A stretch of 64,000 bases of DNA from Scytonema tolypothrichoides VB-61278 (GTDB taxonomy: Bacteria > Cyanobacteriota > Cyanobacteriia > Cyanobacteriales > Nostocaceae). Positions 46,533 through 55,305 of this stretch are shown here, piece by piece. The DNA is taken from positions 126 to 64,125 of the forward strand of contig NZ_JXCA02000027.1 in assembly GCF_000828085.3 (NCBI RefSeq). The letters are read 5' to 3'. The notes beneath the pieces were generated by a model. The model saw only the letters and a list, made by a program, of their open reading frames with translations, was not told the origin of the DNA and searched no databases. Every line of letters starts with the position of its first letter. Positions within the stretch are counted from its first letter, which is position 1. Made by a program: the position numbers and the translations under genes.

Positions 46533-46934
46533 CTAAGTAGAAAGTAACCGGATTTCCTCAACTTCTTGCAATTTTGTGTCAAAGGTAGCGGTTTCACTAC
46601 AGGTTGCTTGCTTGTTTAACTTCACAATAAAATAGTCCGAGAAATCAGCTTTTCCCTTTTTCATCTCCTGTACCGATAACCAAGCCGTTTCTCTGTTTTC
46701 AAAGTCAAACACATCCGTTCTCAGTATTTTTTCAAGAACGTCGATAATTTCACTTCTGCTGAGTTTATAGGAACTTTTGAGTACCCAAACGAGTTCACAA
46801 AGAACGATGTTGTTGATAAAACAGGTTTCACCACTTGCCTTAACTTGCTTGATGTACTCCGCCGCAAGTCTACCTTGTTCGATGTCATCTTGAACTAGAT
46901 AACGAACTAGAACGTTAGTATCTAGTCCATTCAT
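46533..46934 (-). CDS. vapC: PIN-domain toxin, VapC type
   Basis: The 133-aa PIN ribonuclease has the acidic active site Asp5 in GLDTNVLVRYL, Glu47 in VLCELVW, an Asp in ADFSDYFIV near residue 99 and Asp118 in ATFDTKL. VapC toxins cut tRNA or rRNA. It overlaps the upstream antitoxin by 4 bp. Confidence 0.92.
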   Translation of the reverse strand: MNGLDTNVLVRYLVQDDIEQGRLAAEYIKQVKASGETCFINNIVLCELVWVLKSSYKLSRSEIIDVLEKILRTDVFDFENRETAWLSVQEMKKGKADFSDYFIVKLNKQATCSETATFDTKLQEVEEIRLLST

Positions 46935-47176
46935 GACAAGTTACCAGCAGATTGCTCAATTGCTTCATTCATTTCCTCGATAGAGACTGGTTCCCTTTCT
47001 GGTTTATGGAGGATACCAGACAATTCCTCAACTTGAATATTCACCGGTTGAATGTAGACTTTGCCGTCTGGTTCAATAATGAAATGAATGCGATCGCCTG
47101 GACGCAAGTTTAGTTTCTCCCGAATTTCCTTTGGGATAGTTGTCTGACCTTTACTGGTAATTGTAGCAATGGACAT
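46931..47176 (-). CDS. vapB: AbrB-type antitoxin of the VapBC pair
   Basis: The 81-aa protein begins with a SpoVT/AbrB swapped-hairpin DNA-binding domain (ATITSKGQTTIPKEIREKL, then LRPGDRIHFI). Its C-terminal tail would wrap the PIN toxin. It is the first gene of the pair and presumably autoregulates the promoter upstream of 47176. Confidence 0.92.
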   Translation of the reverse strand: MSIATITSKGQTTIPKEIREKLNLRPGDRIHFIIEPDGKVYIQPVNIQVEELSGILHKPEREPVSIEEMNEAIEQSAGNLS

Positions 47177-47529
47177 AATATTTCCTTACTTTTATAAAAA
47201 TTCTTACTTTATTGTAAGGAATTAACGAATTGACAGTCAAGCAGAGGCGATAAGCCTCTGGCTTGACGCAAAGCGTATCGTGCGTAGCAAGAGACGCCTG
47301 AAGCGGTAACACGTCACTCTAAAGTGAATGAGCGTATTACATGACTAATATCGTTTACGCCAATGATTGCTACATATCAGAGGCTGTAACTGTTGATTTT
47401 TCTAGGTTTATTTATTTCAAAGTAAAAGAGAATCGATATAACATAAAAGTTGGTTTGAGATAAGCAGTAATTCACAAATCAATTCCTTAAGATAAACTTG
47501 CTCCCTTATTTCCTTAAATTACTGAATCA
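47177..47529. other. Intergenic region with mini-repeat
   Basis: The spacer contains a family C-like palindromic mini-repeat around 47258-47310 (AAGCCTCTGGCTTGACGC, then GCGTATCG). The remainder is AT-rich and holds the vapB promoter on the minus strand and that of the small gene at 47530 on the plus strand. Nothing else is seen. Confidence 0.5.
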
Positions 47530-47796
47530 ATGAGCAAAGAAGCAGTCAAAGTAATCTTATGGGAAGAAAACCAAAAAGATTTTCTAAAAAAGTTCTACGA
47601 TTTACAGTTTATTCCCAGAATAGGAGAGGAAATTTATCTAAAAAAGGAGAACTGGATAGTAACCAGAATTGAGCATGATATAGAAGTTAGCGAGATTAAT
47701 GTTTACATGGAATTAAAGAAAAAAGACAAGCAGCATAAAGGAACCAAAGGTTCTTCCCAATGGCAGGAACAAATGCACCAAAACGATGGCCTCTAA
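47530..47796 (+). CDS. Hypothetical protein, 88 aa
   Basis: The family is not recognised. The product begins MSKEAVKVILWEENQKDFL and continues as a compact alpha/beta sequence with VTRIEHDIEVSEINVYMELK. The last 25 residues are polar and rich in Lys and Gln. It is a plausible small cytoplasmic protein. A hairpin at 47804-47843 follows and may terminate it. Confidence 0.55.
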   Translation: MSKEAVKVILWEENQKDFLKKFYDLQFIPRIGEEIYLKKENWIVTRIEHDIEVSEINVYMELKKKDKQHKGTKGSSQWQEQMHQNDGL

Positions 47797-47803
47797 AGGA
47801 TGG

Positions 47804-47843
47804 TAGAGTTTTTTGTGCAATATCCCGATGTACAAAAACTCTA
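47804..47843 (+). terminator. Hairpin after the 88-aa gene
   Basis: TAGAGTTTTTTGT pairs with ACAAAAACTCTA over 12-13 bp around a 15-base loop. A second stem, AGCAAGCAT with ATGCTTGCT followed by TT, lies at 47895-47931. Confidence 0.55.
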
Positions 47844-48079
47844 GCTTTTGCGGTAGTCAGTTAATCCGATAAAAAACATCCGTAACCGCCACATAGCAAG
47901 CATTCTCTCCGTGTTCAGGATGCTTGCTTTATAAACTCAAATAAAATCCCTCACCACCAAAGGCGAGGGACATAGAAGACGAGAGGAATTAACAAACCCG
48001 ATGGTTAGGGCGGGTAGTGATTACTCACCTGCCTTTTATTAGGTGCAGAAAAATTAACTTATGCACATGCTTGTCACCT

Positions 48080-49642
48080 CTAGTGTGACTGCCCAAATTG
48101 TGACTCCAATTTCTTAAATTGTTGGTACTGTTTATCTTTGGATTCAACGTATTTATTTACTGCTGTTTTAGTTGCTAAAGCGTTTTCGCACTCCTCGCCA
48201 CCTTCAATCAGTAGGCGTTGTTTCACACGCTTACGAATATCTGAAACAATCTTGCCATTAACCAGCCGAGTCTGCGCCCAATCTAAAATTGGTGATGGGT
48301 ATAAACCATGCTCTATATACTTGCCTTCAAGAATTTCAGATAAACTATACCCGAGTAACTTCGGTATCCAGTGGTAAATGAAGCGCAAATCTGAGTCTTT
48401 TTCTTCAATATTCTTATTGGGATTGTATATGCGGAAAGTCTCACTAAGGGGATTAGTAATACCAGCCTGCATCTGCCATTGCCAATTGTTAATAGCTAAA
48501 TCGCCATCTACCAAGCAGTTCATGTAATGTTTTGCTCCATGATGCCAAGAGATACCGCAATTAATAGTCACGAAAGTAGCACACATCGCTCGCATACGGA
48601 AATTCATCCAGCCCATTATTTTAAGTTGACGCATACTCGCATCAACCATTGGAAAACCAGTTATACCCTCTTGCCAAGCATGAAATAATTCTTGCTGCTG
48701 TTGAGTCAGTTCATCTAGTCGGTAATACTCATCAAACTCCGGATAAAAGTTTGTATGTGCTATCTCTGGATGAAAATATAACCGCTGCGTGAAACTATCG
48801 TGCCAACGCAGGCGATCGCGAAATGCTTTTAAGGAAAATTCTGCTTTGGGTGTATCTGCAAGTTCTGCCGCCCGTGCCTTTGTACGCTGGTACACATTTC
48901 TCACAGAGATTGTACCAAATGTTAAATGAGGGGAAAGATGGGACGTTGCCTTCTGTTGTGCCGCCCACGGGCGAGAGAGTTTCCAATGATACCCATAAAA
49001 TCTTTTGGTAAGAAATGAGTCTAAAGTTTTTTGCGCTTGCGTTTCTCCACCTTTGAAGTACACTTTGTTCGTTTCTGAAAGCGCGTGGTACTTGTGTTTG
49101 AGTTCAGTAAAGGTAAGTTGGGGTAGATTGAAAGATATCTGTGGGGTGTTAATGTGAATAGGAGTTGGGTGAGATGTTTGTCTAACGTAGGTATAGTATT
49201 CGTTAAACCACTGGTCGCGGTGATTATCGTCGATTTGCAGAAAGTTGTTTAGACCAATGTGGTAGTCAAGGTTAAGTTGTTGGTAGAAATTAACGATAGT
49301 GCGATCGCGTTCAATTCCATATTCAACCTGTACATCGCGGTTGAAGTAAAGTTTCGGTTTGTGTCCTTGCTGCATCAATTGTTGAGTCAGTTCTTGCACA
49401 ATATTTACGGAATTCCCTTCAAATAAGTACAGCCTACTACCCAAAGAGCGTAAATTCTGGTCAAGGTTCTCTAAAGATTCAAACAAAAATCTTACCCGTG
49501 CTTTTCCTACGTCTGTCCATTTTTGATAAAACCACGGGTCGATGATAAAACAGGGCAATACGGGGGCATCATTAGCTGACGCTTCTGCTACGCATTCATT
49601 ATCAGTTAATCGTAAATCTCGTCGAAACCATATAATTTTCAT
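48080..49642 (-). CDS. phr: Deoxyribodipyrimidine photolyase / cryptochrome family protein
   Basis: The 520-aa flavoprotein has the N-terminal antenna domain (MKIIWFRRDLRLTDNE) and the C-terminal FAD-binding helical domain with FRDRLRWHDSFTQRL, GITGFPMVDASMRQL, GWMNFRMRAMCATF and the loop GDLAINNWQWQMQAG. Trp residues of the electron-transfer chain and the FAD-binding Asn are visible. Proteins of this class repair UV cyclobutane dimers with blue light. Distinction between photolyase and a photoreceptor cryptochrome is not possible from sequence alone, though the length fits a class I-like photolyase. It is monocistronic. Confidence 0.9.
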   Translation of the reverse strand: MKIIWFRRDLRLTDNECVAEASANDAPVLPCFIIDPWFYQKWTDVGKARVRFLFESLENLDQNLRSLGSRLYLFEGNSVNIVQELTQQLMQQGHKPKLYFNRDVQVEYGIERDRTIVNFYQQLNLDYHIGLNNFLQIDDNHRDQWFNEYYTYVRQTSHPTPIHINTPQISFNLPQLTFTELKHKYHALSETNKVYFKGGETQAQKTLDSFLTKRFYGYHWKLSRPWAAQQKATSHLSPHLTFGTISVRNVYQRTKARAAELADTPKAEFSLKAFRDRLRWHDSFTQRLYFHPEIAHTNFYPEFDEYYRLDELTQQQQELFHAWQEGITGFPMVDASMRQLKIMGWMNFRMRAMCATFVTINCGISWHHGAKHYMNCLVDGDLAINNWQWQMQAGITNPLSETFRIYNPNKNIEEKDSDLRFIYHWIPKLLGYSLSEILEGKYIEHGLYPSPILDWAQTRLVNGKIVSDIRKRVKQRLLIEGGEECENALATKTAVNKYVESKDKQYQQFKKLESQFGQSH

Positions 49643-50012
49643 GGTTCAATTGTACTATATTTTTCTTGTAAGCTAAGCTTATACAAAGTTGCGTTCATAC
49701 ATCTTACTGCTCTCTCTCGCTTGTCCCCCTTGTCTCCCTTGTCCCTTTAACAGGTGATATTTTTGAACGCAACACAGTGTCATTCTATTAGCGATGTTTA
49801 GAAGGCACTACAAGGCGGGTTAGAGGTCTTGTAGTAGATTATACTGGTTCTTGAGCATTTAAACGTCTTTAGGGCGATATATAAAGTATTTTTCAACGTT
49901 TTATTGTAGATGGACTGAATAATTGCATAAGTTACAGTGACTTGCACCTAAATATATACAGTGTGGCTATTTCAAATTTCAAACTCTATATTGCGGTGTA
50001 TTTTCAGAGGAT
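49643..50012. other. 370-bp intergenic region between photolyase and a small secreted protein gene
   Basis: AT-rich, with divergent promoters expected. A short pyrimidine-rich tandem (CCCCCTTGTCTCCCTTGTCCC, about 49725-49745) is the only unusual stretch. No gene or strong hairpin is seen. Confidence 0.4.
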
Positions 50013-50357
50013 TTGTATATGTCTAAATTAGTGAAAAAAGGTTGCATTGTTCTATTAGCCGGAACAGCTTTATCTATGATTATGGATGTGCAAGGAGCAA
50101 AAGCAGACCATGATGATAACCAGTATAATTACGGAACTTATCAGTGTCAGAAAATATATGGATTGACAAGAAAGTTAACTCGTGAAGAGTTTCAAGCCTG
50201 TGATCTTGCTGTTCAAAAGATGCAAAGGAATAGAAAGAGACCTCTTCAATACGAGCAAAGGAAAAGAGAGAGACAAGATCCAAACGGAAGGTCTGTAGAT
50301 AGGTTACGACCGCAAGAGGAAATTATAGACACGGGGACGCAGCCCATAACTCCTTAA
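50013..50357 (+). CDS. Small secreted hypothetical protein
   Basis: The 114-aa product has a signal peptide: basic KLVKKG, a hydrophobic core CIVLLAGTALSMIM, and cleavage probably after GAKA. The mature part is about 80 residues, with YQCQKIYGLTRKLTREEFQACDL (two Cys that could form a disulfide) and a very basic Arg/Gln/Pro-rich tail. ATG at 50019 is an alternative start. The family is not recognised; a periplasmic or envelope location is expected. Confidence 0.65.
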   Translation: MYMSKLVKKGCIVLLAGTALSMIMDVQGAKADHDDNQYNYGTYQCQKIYGLTRKLTREEFQACDLAVQKMQRNRKRPLQYEQRKRERQDPNGRSVDRLRPQEEIIDTGTQPITP

Positions 50358-50385
50358 TATAAATTTCATAATTGCAGGTGTTCGC

Positions 50386-51036
50386 CTAGCCTACCGCCTC
50401 ATCATTAGAACTTGCAAGTGTTTCTAACAAACTCTTCAGCATCCAATAACAAGAAGTCGCCCCTGGATCTTGATGTCCTATGCTGCGTTCTCCCAAATAA
50501 CTAGCCCGTCCCTTTTTGGCAATCATTGGTGTCGTATCTTTCACTCCTTGTTCTGCTGCTGCTACAGCGCGTTGCATTGCTTCCAATGTGCCCTGCCCCT
50601 GACTCACAGCTTGTTGAAAAGCACTCACTGCAGGAGAGAGGACATCTATCATCGTTTTGTCACCAACTTGCGCTTTTCCACGCCCAAGCACACCATCTAA
50701 TCCTGCTTTGAGCATTCCAAGTACATCCTCAGCAGTGAGTTCTTCCTTTCCAGCCACGCCTGTACTTGCTCGCAGAAAGAAAGTCCCATAAAGAGGACCA
50801 CTTGCACCACCGATTGAGGAAATTAAGGTCATGCTTACTGTTTTCAAAATGCTACCCATGTCTTTATTTGCAACAGTTGGTAACTGAGCGATCGCCTTTT
50901 TGAAACCACGCTCCATATTGATCCCATGATCAGCATCCCCTATCGCTGCATCTAATTCTGTCAAATAATCTTTATTTTGCTCTATCTGCGTTGCAAATGT
51001 TTGCAACCATCGTAAAATCTGCTCTTTTGTCACCAT
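50386..51036 (-). CDS. dhaL: Dihydroxyacetone kinase subunit DhaL
   Basis: The 216-aa ADP/ATP-binding subunit shows the metal-binding Asp cluster AIGDADHGINMERGF (Asp34, Asp36) and GKAQVGDKTMIDVL, then RSIGHQDPGA near the C-terminus. It starts 3 bp after dhaK. In PTS-dependent systems DhaL is re-phosphorylated by DhaM; no dhaM is in the window, so the phosphate donor is open. Confidence 0.93.
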   Translation of the reverse strand: MVTKEQILRWLQTFATQIEQNKDYLTELDAAIGDADHGINMERGFKKAIAQLPTVANKDMGSILKTVSMTLISSIGGASGPLYGTFFLRASTGVAGKEELTAEDVLGMLKAGLDGVLGRGKAQVGDKTMIDVLSPAVSAFQQAVSQGQGTLEAMQRAVAAAEQGVKDTTPMIAKKGRASYLGERSIGHQDPGATSCYWMLKSLLETLASSNDEAVG

Positions 51037-51039
51037 ACA

Positions 51040-52113
51040 TCACACTCCCCACCGCAGATTTGGTGTCTTCACAGGTGCATCCCATAACCGGGTAAGCTCA
51101 TCATCCAACTTCAACAGTGTAATCGAGCAACCTTCCATATCCAAAGAAGTGATGTAAGGACCAATCAAGTTTCTCACAATCTGCAGTCCTTTCTTTTCGC
51201 AGATTTCTGCTAGTTTGCAGTAGATGATATAAAGTTCAGAAATCGGAGTACCCCCCATACTGTTAACAAAAGCTAGTACTTTATCGCCTTGTTGAAAAAC
51301 CGGATCAATCAGTTCCACATCCACCCACTCGTCTTTTTCTTCATCCCACTCGCGCACTGTCCGGGTGTAGGGTGCATCTTCAATAATTGATAGCGTCAGC
51401 ATTTCAGTTATCTCATCGGCTGATTTCAGGTTCATGCGTTCTCGTCCTGGTTCACCGTGGATACCTATGCCCATTTCTATTTCCTGGGTTCCTAATTCAA
51501 AAGTAGGAGTTCCTTTGGCGGGGACTGTGCACGAAGTCAGCGCCATCCCCATACTCCGACCATTTAAATTGACATAACGACACAAATGTGAAATGAAACG
51601 CAAATCATACCCCTGCTGTGCCGCAGCACCACAAATTTTCTCTGCAAGCACTGTTGTGCCTACACCACGGCGTCCTTGAGTATATAGGCTGTCCTTCACC
51701 GCCACATCGTCATCTATCAAAATATTTAATACCTTGATACCCTCACTACGAGCTAACTCCGTTGCCATCTCAAAGTTCATCACATCGCCGCTGTAATTCT
51801 TAACGATATAAAGGATACCAGCACCACCATCTACTCTCTTTGCTGCTTCCAGCATTTGGTCTGGGGTAGGAGAAGTGAAAACCTCTCCCGGACAGGCAGC
51901 ATCCAGCATTCCCATTCCCACAAATCCAGCGTGCATTGGCTCGTGACCACTGCCGCCACCGGAAATAATTGCTACTTTACCCTTAACAGGTGCATCGGCT
52001 CGATAGACAAAAGCAGGCTCATAATTTACTTGAATCAAATCCGGGTGAGCCGCAGCCATACCCTGTAAACTTTCGCGTACAAAGTCTTCCGGTTTATTAA
52101 TAAGCTTTTTCAT
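51040..52113 (-). CDS. dhaK: Dihydroxyacetone kinase subunit DhaK
   Basis: The 357-aa subunit binds dihydroxyacetone and transfers phosphate from DhaL. Landmarks are [17 protein letters not shown] near residues 52-68, [18 protein letters not shown] and [13 protein letters not shown]. The ATG at 52113 ([11 protein letters not shown]) follows GAGGA by 9 bp and fits the family N-terminus; an ATG six codons upstream lacks such a site. It is the first gene of a dhaKL operon. Confidence 0.94.
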   Translation of the reverse strand: MKKLINKPEDFVRESLQGMAAAHPDLIQVNYEPAFVYRADAPVKGKVAIISGGGSGHEPMHAGFVGMGMLDAACPGEVFTSPTPDQMLEAAKRVDGGAGILYIVKNYSGDVMNFEMATELARSEGIKVLNILIDDDVAVKDSLYTQGRRGVGTTVLAEKICGAAAQQGYDLRFISHLCRYVNLNGRSMGMALTSCTVPAKGTPTFELGTQEIEMGIGIHGEPGRERMNLKSADEITEMLTLSIIEDAPYTRTVREWDEEKDEWVDVELIDPVFQQGDKVLAFVNSMGGTPISELYIIYCKLAEICEKKGLQIVRNLIGPYITSLDMEGCSITLLKLDDELTRLWDAPVKTPNLRWGV

Positions 52114-52719
52114 AGTCTTGTGGTTCCTCATTCAGAAGTTGCTAAAACCAAGAATAAAGCACTCTTGCTCTTTCGTCTTTTCTGAGAGCTTTATAAAGTT
52201 ACGTAAAAGTCAAGGATTCTTGTTAATAAATGTTGCAGATAGTTGATCCCCTTGCTAGCGTATGCATATAAAGTTGGTTCTGGTAGACACTTAGTATCTA
52301 AAAGAGGTGCCATCCATGCTACACGTAAAATTTGGCTTTTCACTGATTCAGTGATTCTAGTATTGTCCAAAAGATATTTCTGTGACTGCTTTACAGCGAT
52401 TTTTCCGCAAGATAGCTAAGAAATATCTTTGTTGCTCGTTTGGCTACACTAAGGACGACTTGAGAGGTTGCTTAATTTGCTTGAGTTTACGTATTGCCAG
52501 TCCAACTCAAACTTTACTCAAATCTAGACTAAACACATACCCAAAGTTTTTCTCGAAAAATGCGGTAAGACAAGCAAGTTTTCTCAAAAATTTCTTACTG
52601 CGAACGGTTTAGTTCAACTAGTTATCAGTTATCAGTTATCAGTTGTCAAGCAGATTTTTTGTTCTTTGTTCACTGTTCACTGGTCACTGGTCACTGATTT
52701 AACTCAGGAGGTTTTTGTG
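52114..52719. other. 606-bp intergenic region between dhaK and the SDR gene
   Basis: It holds the dhaK promoter and heptamer arrays (AGTTATC copies at 52620-52649, GTTCACT/GGTCACT copies at about 52668-52697). A 76-codon frame at 52382-52612 has no homology or start-site support. Nothing else is recognised. Confidence 0.5.
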
Positions 52720-53538
52720 ATGAATATTCAAGGAAAAACAGCTCTTGTTACGGGGGCTTCACGTGGGATTGGGCGAGCGATCGCCTTTGAATTAGCAAGG
52801 CAAGGGATAAAACGCTTGTTGTTGGTAGCACGGGACTCTGCTTGGTTAGCTGAAGTAGCCTCTGAAATAGAGATGCTTGGTGTGGAGGCTGTTATCTTGC
52901 CTTTGGATTTGTCTGAAGTGGTGGAAGTGAATATTGCGATCGCCCAAGCATGGCGAGACCACGGACCAATAGATCTACTTATAAACTGTGCTGGAGTTGC
53001 ACATCAAGCACCCTTCTTAAAGTCTCGACTACCAAATGTGCAGGTCGAAATAAACGTTAATTTAATCGGGATGTACACCATGACTCGTCTAATTGCCCGA
53101 CGCATGGTTGCACAAGGCTCAGGAACAATCGTTAATGTTTCTAGCTTGATGGGCAAAGTGGCTGCACCAACAATGGCAACTTATTCAGCCACCAAGTTTG
53201 CAATTGTGGGGTTCACTCAAGCCCTACGCGGTGAGCTAAGCAAACACAACATCCGAGTTGTAGCCTTGTTACCATCCCTGACCGACACTGATATGGTGCG
53301 AGAGTTAGAGTGGTTTCGGTGGGTGGTACCGATAACTCCCCAGAAAGTGGCTCAGGCACTTATAACCGGACTACAAAGAGATTCACCAGAAATCTTAGTA
53401 GGATGGCAAAGTCATTTAGCCGTGTGGTGCAACCGTATTGCTCCTTGGTTGTTGGAAAAAGTTTTACTGATGGCGGTCCCGCAAGAGAGACAAGCGCGTT
53501 ATCAAAGACTCACAGACGCTAGAGCAACTTCACGCTGA
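52720..53538 (+). CDS. Short-chain dehydrogenase/reductase
   Basis: The 272-aa NAD(P)-dependent SDR has TGASRGIGRA near the N-terminus, INCAGVA after the fourth strand, and the Ser/Tyr/Lys triad in VSSLMG and YSATK. The classical fold is complete, with a C-terminal extension containing WCNRIAPWLLEKV that could associate with membrane. ATG at 52720 follows CAGGAGG by 8 bp; upstream in-frame codons are repeat sequence. The substrate is unknown. Confidence 0.92.
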   Translation: MNIQGKTALVTGASRGIGRAIAFELARQGIKRLLLVARDSAWLAEVASEIEMLGVEAVILPLDLSEVVEVNIAIAQAWRDHGPIDLLINCAGVAHQAPFLKSRLPNVQVEINVNLIGMYTMTRLIARRMVAQGSGTIVNVSSLMGKVAAPTMATYSATKFAIVGFTQALRGELSKHNIRVVALLPSLTDTDMVRELEWFRWVVPITPQKVAQALITGLQRDSPEILVGWQSHLAVWCNRIAPWLLEKVLLMAVPQERQARYQRLTDARATSR

Positions 53539-53572
53539 GGTTTTTTCTAGCGTTTCTCACTTCGTTTAGAAT

Positions 53573-53679
53573 CCCACCCCAGCTTTGGCTGATGCCAAAA
53601 CCTCCCCTCGCTTGAATCGGCGCCAAAATCTTTCCCTCTCCTTGATAAGAAGAGGGATGCCCGACAGGGCAGGTGAGGT
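53573..53679. repeat. Dispersed palindromic repeat, family A
   Basis: CCCACCCCAGCTTTGGCTG, an internal CCCTCTCC...GAGAGGG stem and GATGCCCGACAGGGCAGGTGAGG match the copy at 55306-55450. It is the cause of the artefactual minus-strand frame here. Confidence 0.8.
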
Positions 53680-53764
53680 TTTCCCAGAATTTTGGATGAT
53701 TGATGACTTGTATGTATACCGTAGTCTTGGTAAGGAGTGGGGTCAAATCAACATGGCATAAAGA

Positions 53765-53850
53765 CTCTGCCAGGAAATGCATAACTGTGGGCTGCTGCTT
53801 CAATATAATCATTGGGAGTCAAACCCTCTTGTATGGCATTTTTATGCGGA
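53765..53850. repeat. Dispersed palindromic repeat, family B
   Basis: CTCTGCCAGGAAATGCATAACT, then GCTTCAATATAAT and CATTGGGAG parallel the copy at 57030-57143 with substitutions. The remaining spacer up to 54188 is AT-rich and should contain the promoter of the peptide gene. Confidence 0.75.
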
Positions 53851-54188
53851 TCATGGGAACAAGAAAAAGAATTATTCTCTTCCAAAACTTCCACCTTCTT
53901 TAACCTTTTAATTTGCCTTTTTGTGCTTATGATTTAAGTGTCGTTAATATACTGTTATCAAGAAATTATTTATCTGTTTTTTACATAATTTTACAAGTAT
54001 AATACTGTGTCGTTTAGATGCTATGATTCCAAAAAATAGTCTATCTTCAATAAACATCAGATCACAAAGTCTTTGATGAGTGCTTGCTAGAAATAGAAAA
54101 GCATTTGTCAAGTTATTAAACTGATAAAAAAGACTTGCGTATCTACAGATTATTCTAGATAGACAGAAATTTAACCCAGGTAGAACCG

Positions 54189-54464
54189 ATGGAAAGTATC
54201 AAACTAGAAGATTTAGATAACGAGCCAATTAGTTTTGATTTAAGTGAAGAAGACTTGCAGTCAATAAAAGGTGGTAGTACTACGATCAATACTATCCCTG
54301 ATGGTAAAAAACCCTTTCCAATTAAAATTTCCCCTTACCCGATTTGCATTTCCCCTTACCCAATTAAAATTTCTCCTTACCCAATTTGCATCTACATAAT
54401 TAAAATTCAAGCATACCCCATAGATCCCATAGGCTTGGATGAGGTGAAACCTACTAACTCTTAA
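54189..54464 (+). CDS. RiPP-like precursor peptide with tandem SPYPI(K/C)I repeats
   Basis: The 91-aa peptide has an acidic leader ending DLSEEDLQSIKGG (Gly28-Gly29), a double-glycine leader as cut by C39-type transporter peptidases. The rest is a core dominated by a heptapeptide repeat: PFPIKI (42-47), SPYPICI (48-54), SPYPIKI (55-61), SPYPICI (62-68), then degenerate YIIKI and AYPIDPI. Lys and Cys alternate at repeat position 6; the only Cys residues are 52 and 66. The next gene begins 35 bp downstream. This looks like a ribosomally made, modified peptide; no known class is recognised. Confidence 0.75.
   Translation: MESIKLEDLDNEPISFDLSEEDLQSIKGGSTTINTIPDGKKPFPIKISPYPICISPYPIKISPYPICIYIIKIQAYPIDPIGLDEVKPTNS
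54312..54431 (+). repeat. 21-bp coding repeats in the precursor core
   Basis: Near-identical 21-base units of the form TCCCCTTACCCRATTTGCATT / TCCCCTTACCCAATTAAAATT encode the heptapeptides, followed by decayed units. Duplication at the DNA level probably generated the core. Confidence 0.85.
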
Positions 54465-54499
54465 AGGAGACGATTTGCTATTGGCATTTAAGGAAAGTT

Positions 54500-55279
54500 A
54501 TGAACACTGTCAGTGAGTTAGCGTTGAATTACCTCCAACGTTATGACTGCCAAATTTTTGAGGATTATAAAACAGTTCTCACTGAGGCATGTGAGATTCA
54601 CCCACCACCGCACGGCATGGCATGGTACGGTAATTTATATCGTCAGTTCTCCCGTAATGCTGAGTGGTTCGCTAACTCTTTAATGGTGAATGCGGCTGAA
54701 GAAGGAACTGGCTCAAAAGGAGTTTGGCAATTCTCGCAGCGTATCGACAATCAAGAGTTTGCTGAGTTAGTTCGCAATCACTCTATTGATGAGTCGCGCC
54801 ATTCCCTCATGTTTGTAGCGCTACTCAATATTCTGTTTCCTACAGCAATGGAGGCGGATTTCCGAGCCGAATTGCAAGCCTTATCGCCTAAATACTATCA
54901 CCACAAACATCCACCCATAGAAACGCCTTCTCCTGAGAAGACAATGGATGAATTCCTGGTGATGGATGAAATAATCCAAATCAATCTTTTGGAAATACGG
55001 GCATTAATCTTGCAACTTTTGCTCCGCCCTGTACTACAAGCCTATGCCACACCTGAGGACTTACCAAGGGTAACTCGAATGTCCGATTTGTTGATTTACG
55101 ACGAAACGAAACATATTGAGTATTCTGCCTACTGCATTGGTAAGTACATGAACCAAGGTCATTCTTCTTGGGTGCGACAGATGATGATTGATCGCCAAAA
55201 AACCATCAACGAAATGTTTTTGGAGGATATAGAGTTAGAGAATTCTGTTGGCACAACTATTTTGAAAAGTAGCCGATAA
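54500..55279 (+). CDS. Ferritin-like diiron-type protein, probable peptide-modifying enzyme
   Basis: The 259-aa helical protein carries four carboxylate-bearing helices with two ExxH motifs: Glu67/68 in NAAEEGTGS, Glu98-xx-His101 in SIDESRHSL, Glu165 in INLLEIRAL and Glu202-xx-His205 in YDETKHIEY. This E, ExxH, E, ExxH arrangement is that of ferritin-like diiron oxygenases such as AurF. No membrane segment is present. An AAGGAAAG site precedes the ATG. Tight placement after the repeat peptide suggests that it oxidises the peptide; the reaction is inferred and unknown. Confidence 0.75.
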   Translation: MNTVSELALNYLQRYDCQIFEDYKTVLTEACEIHPPPHGMAWYGNLYRQFSRNAEWFANSLMVNAAEEGTGSKGVWQFSQRIDNQEFAELVRNHSIDESRHSLMFVALLNILFPTAMEADFRAELQALSPKYYHHKHPPIETPSPEKTMDEFLVMDEIIQINLLEIRALILQLLLRPVLQAYATPEDLPRVTRMSDLLIYDETKHIEYSAYCIGKYMNQGHSSWVRQMMIDRQKTINEMFLEDIELENSVGTTILKSSR

Positions 55280-55305
55280 ACGATTCTTGTGACACCACAG
55301 TCGTC

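Noticed and set aside
52382-52612. 76-codon frame upstream of the SDR gene
   Set aside because: GTG start without ribosome-binding site, unusual composition and no recognisable family.
53519-53812. 97-codon minus-strand frame
   Set aside because: Runs through the family A repeat and overlaps the SDR gene end; residues such as PVGHPSSYQGEG come from the repeat.
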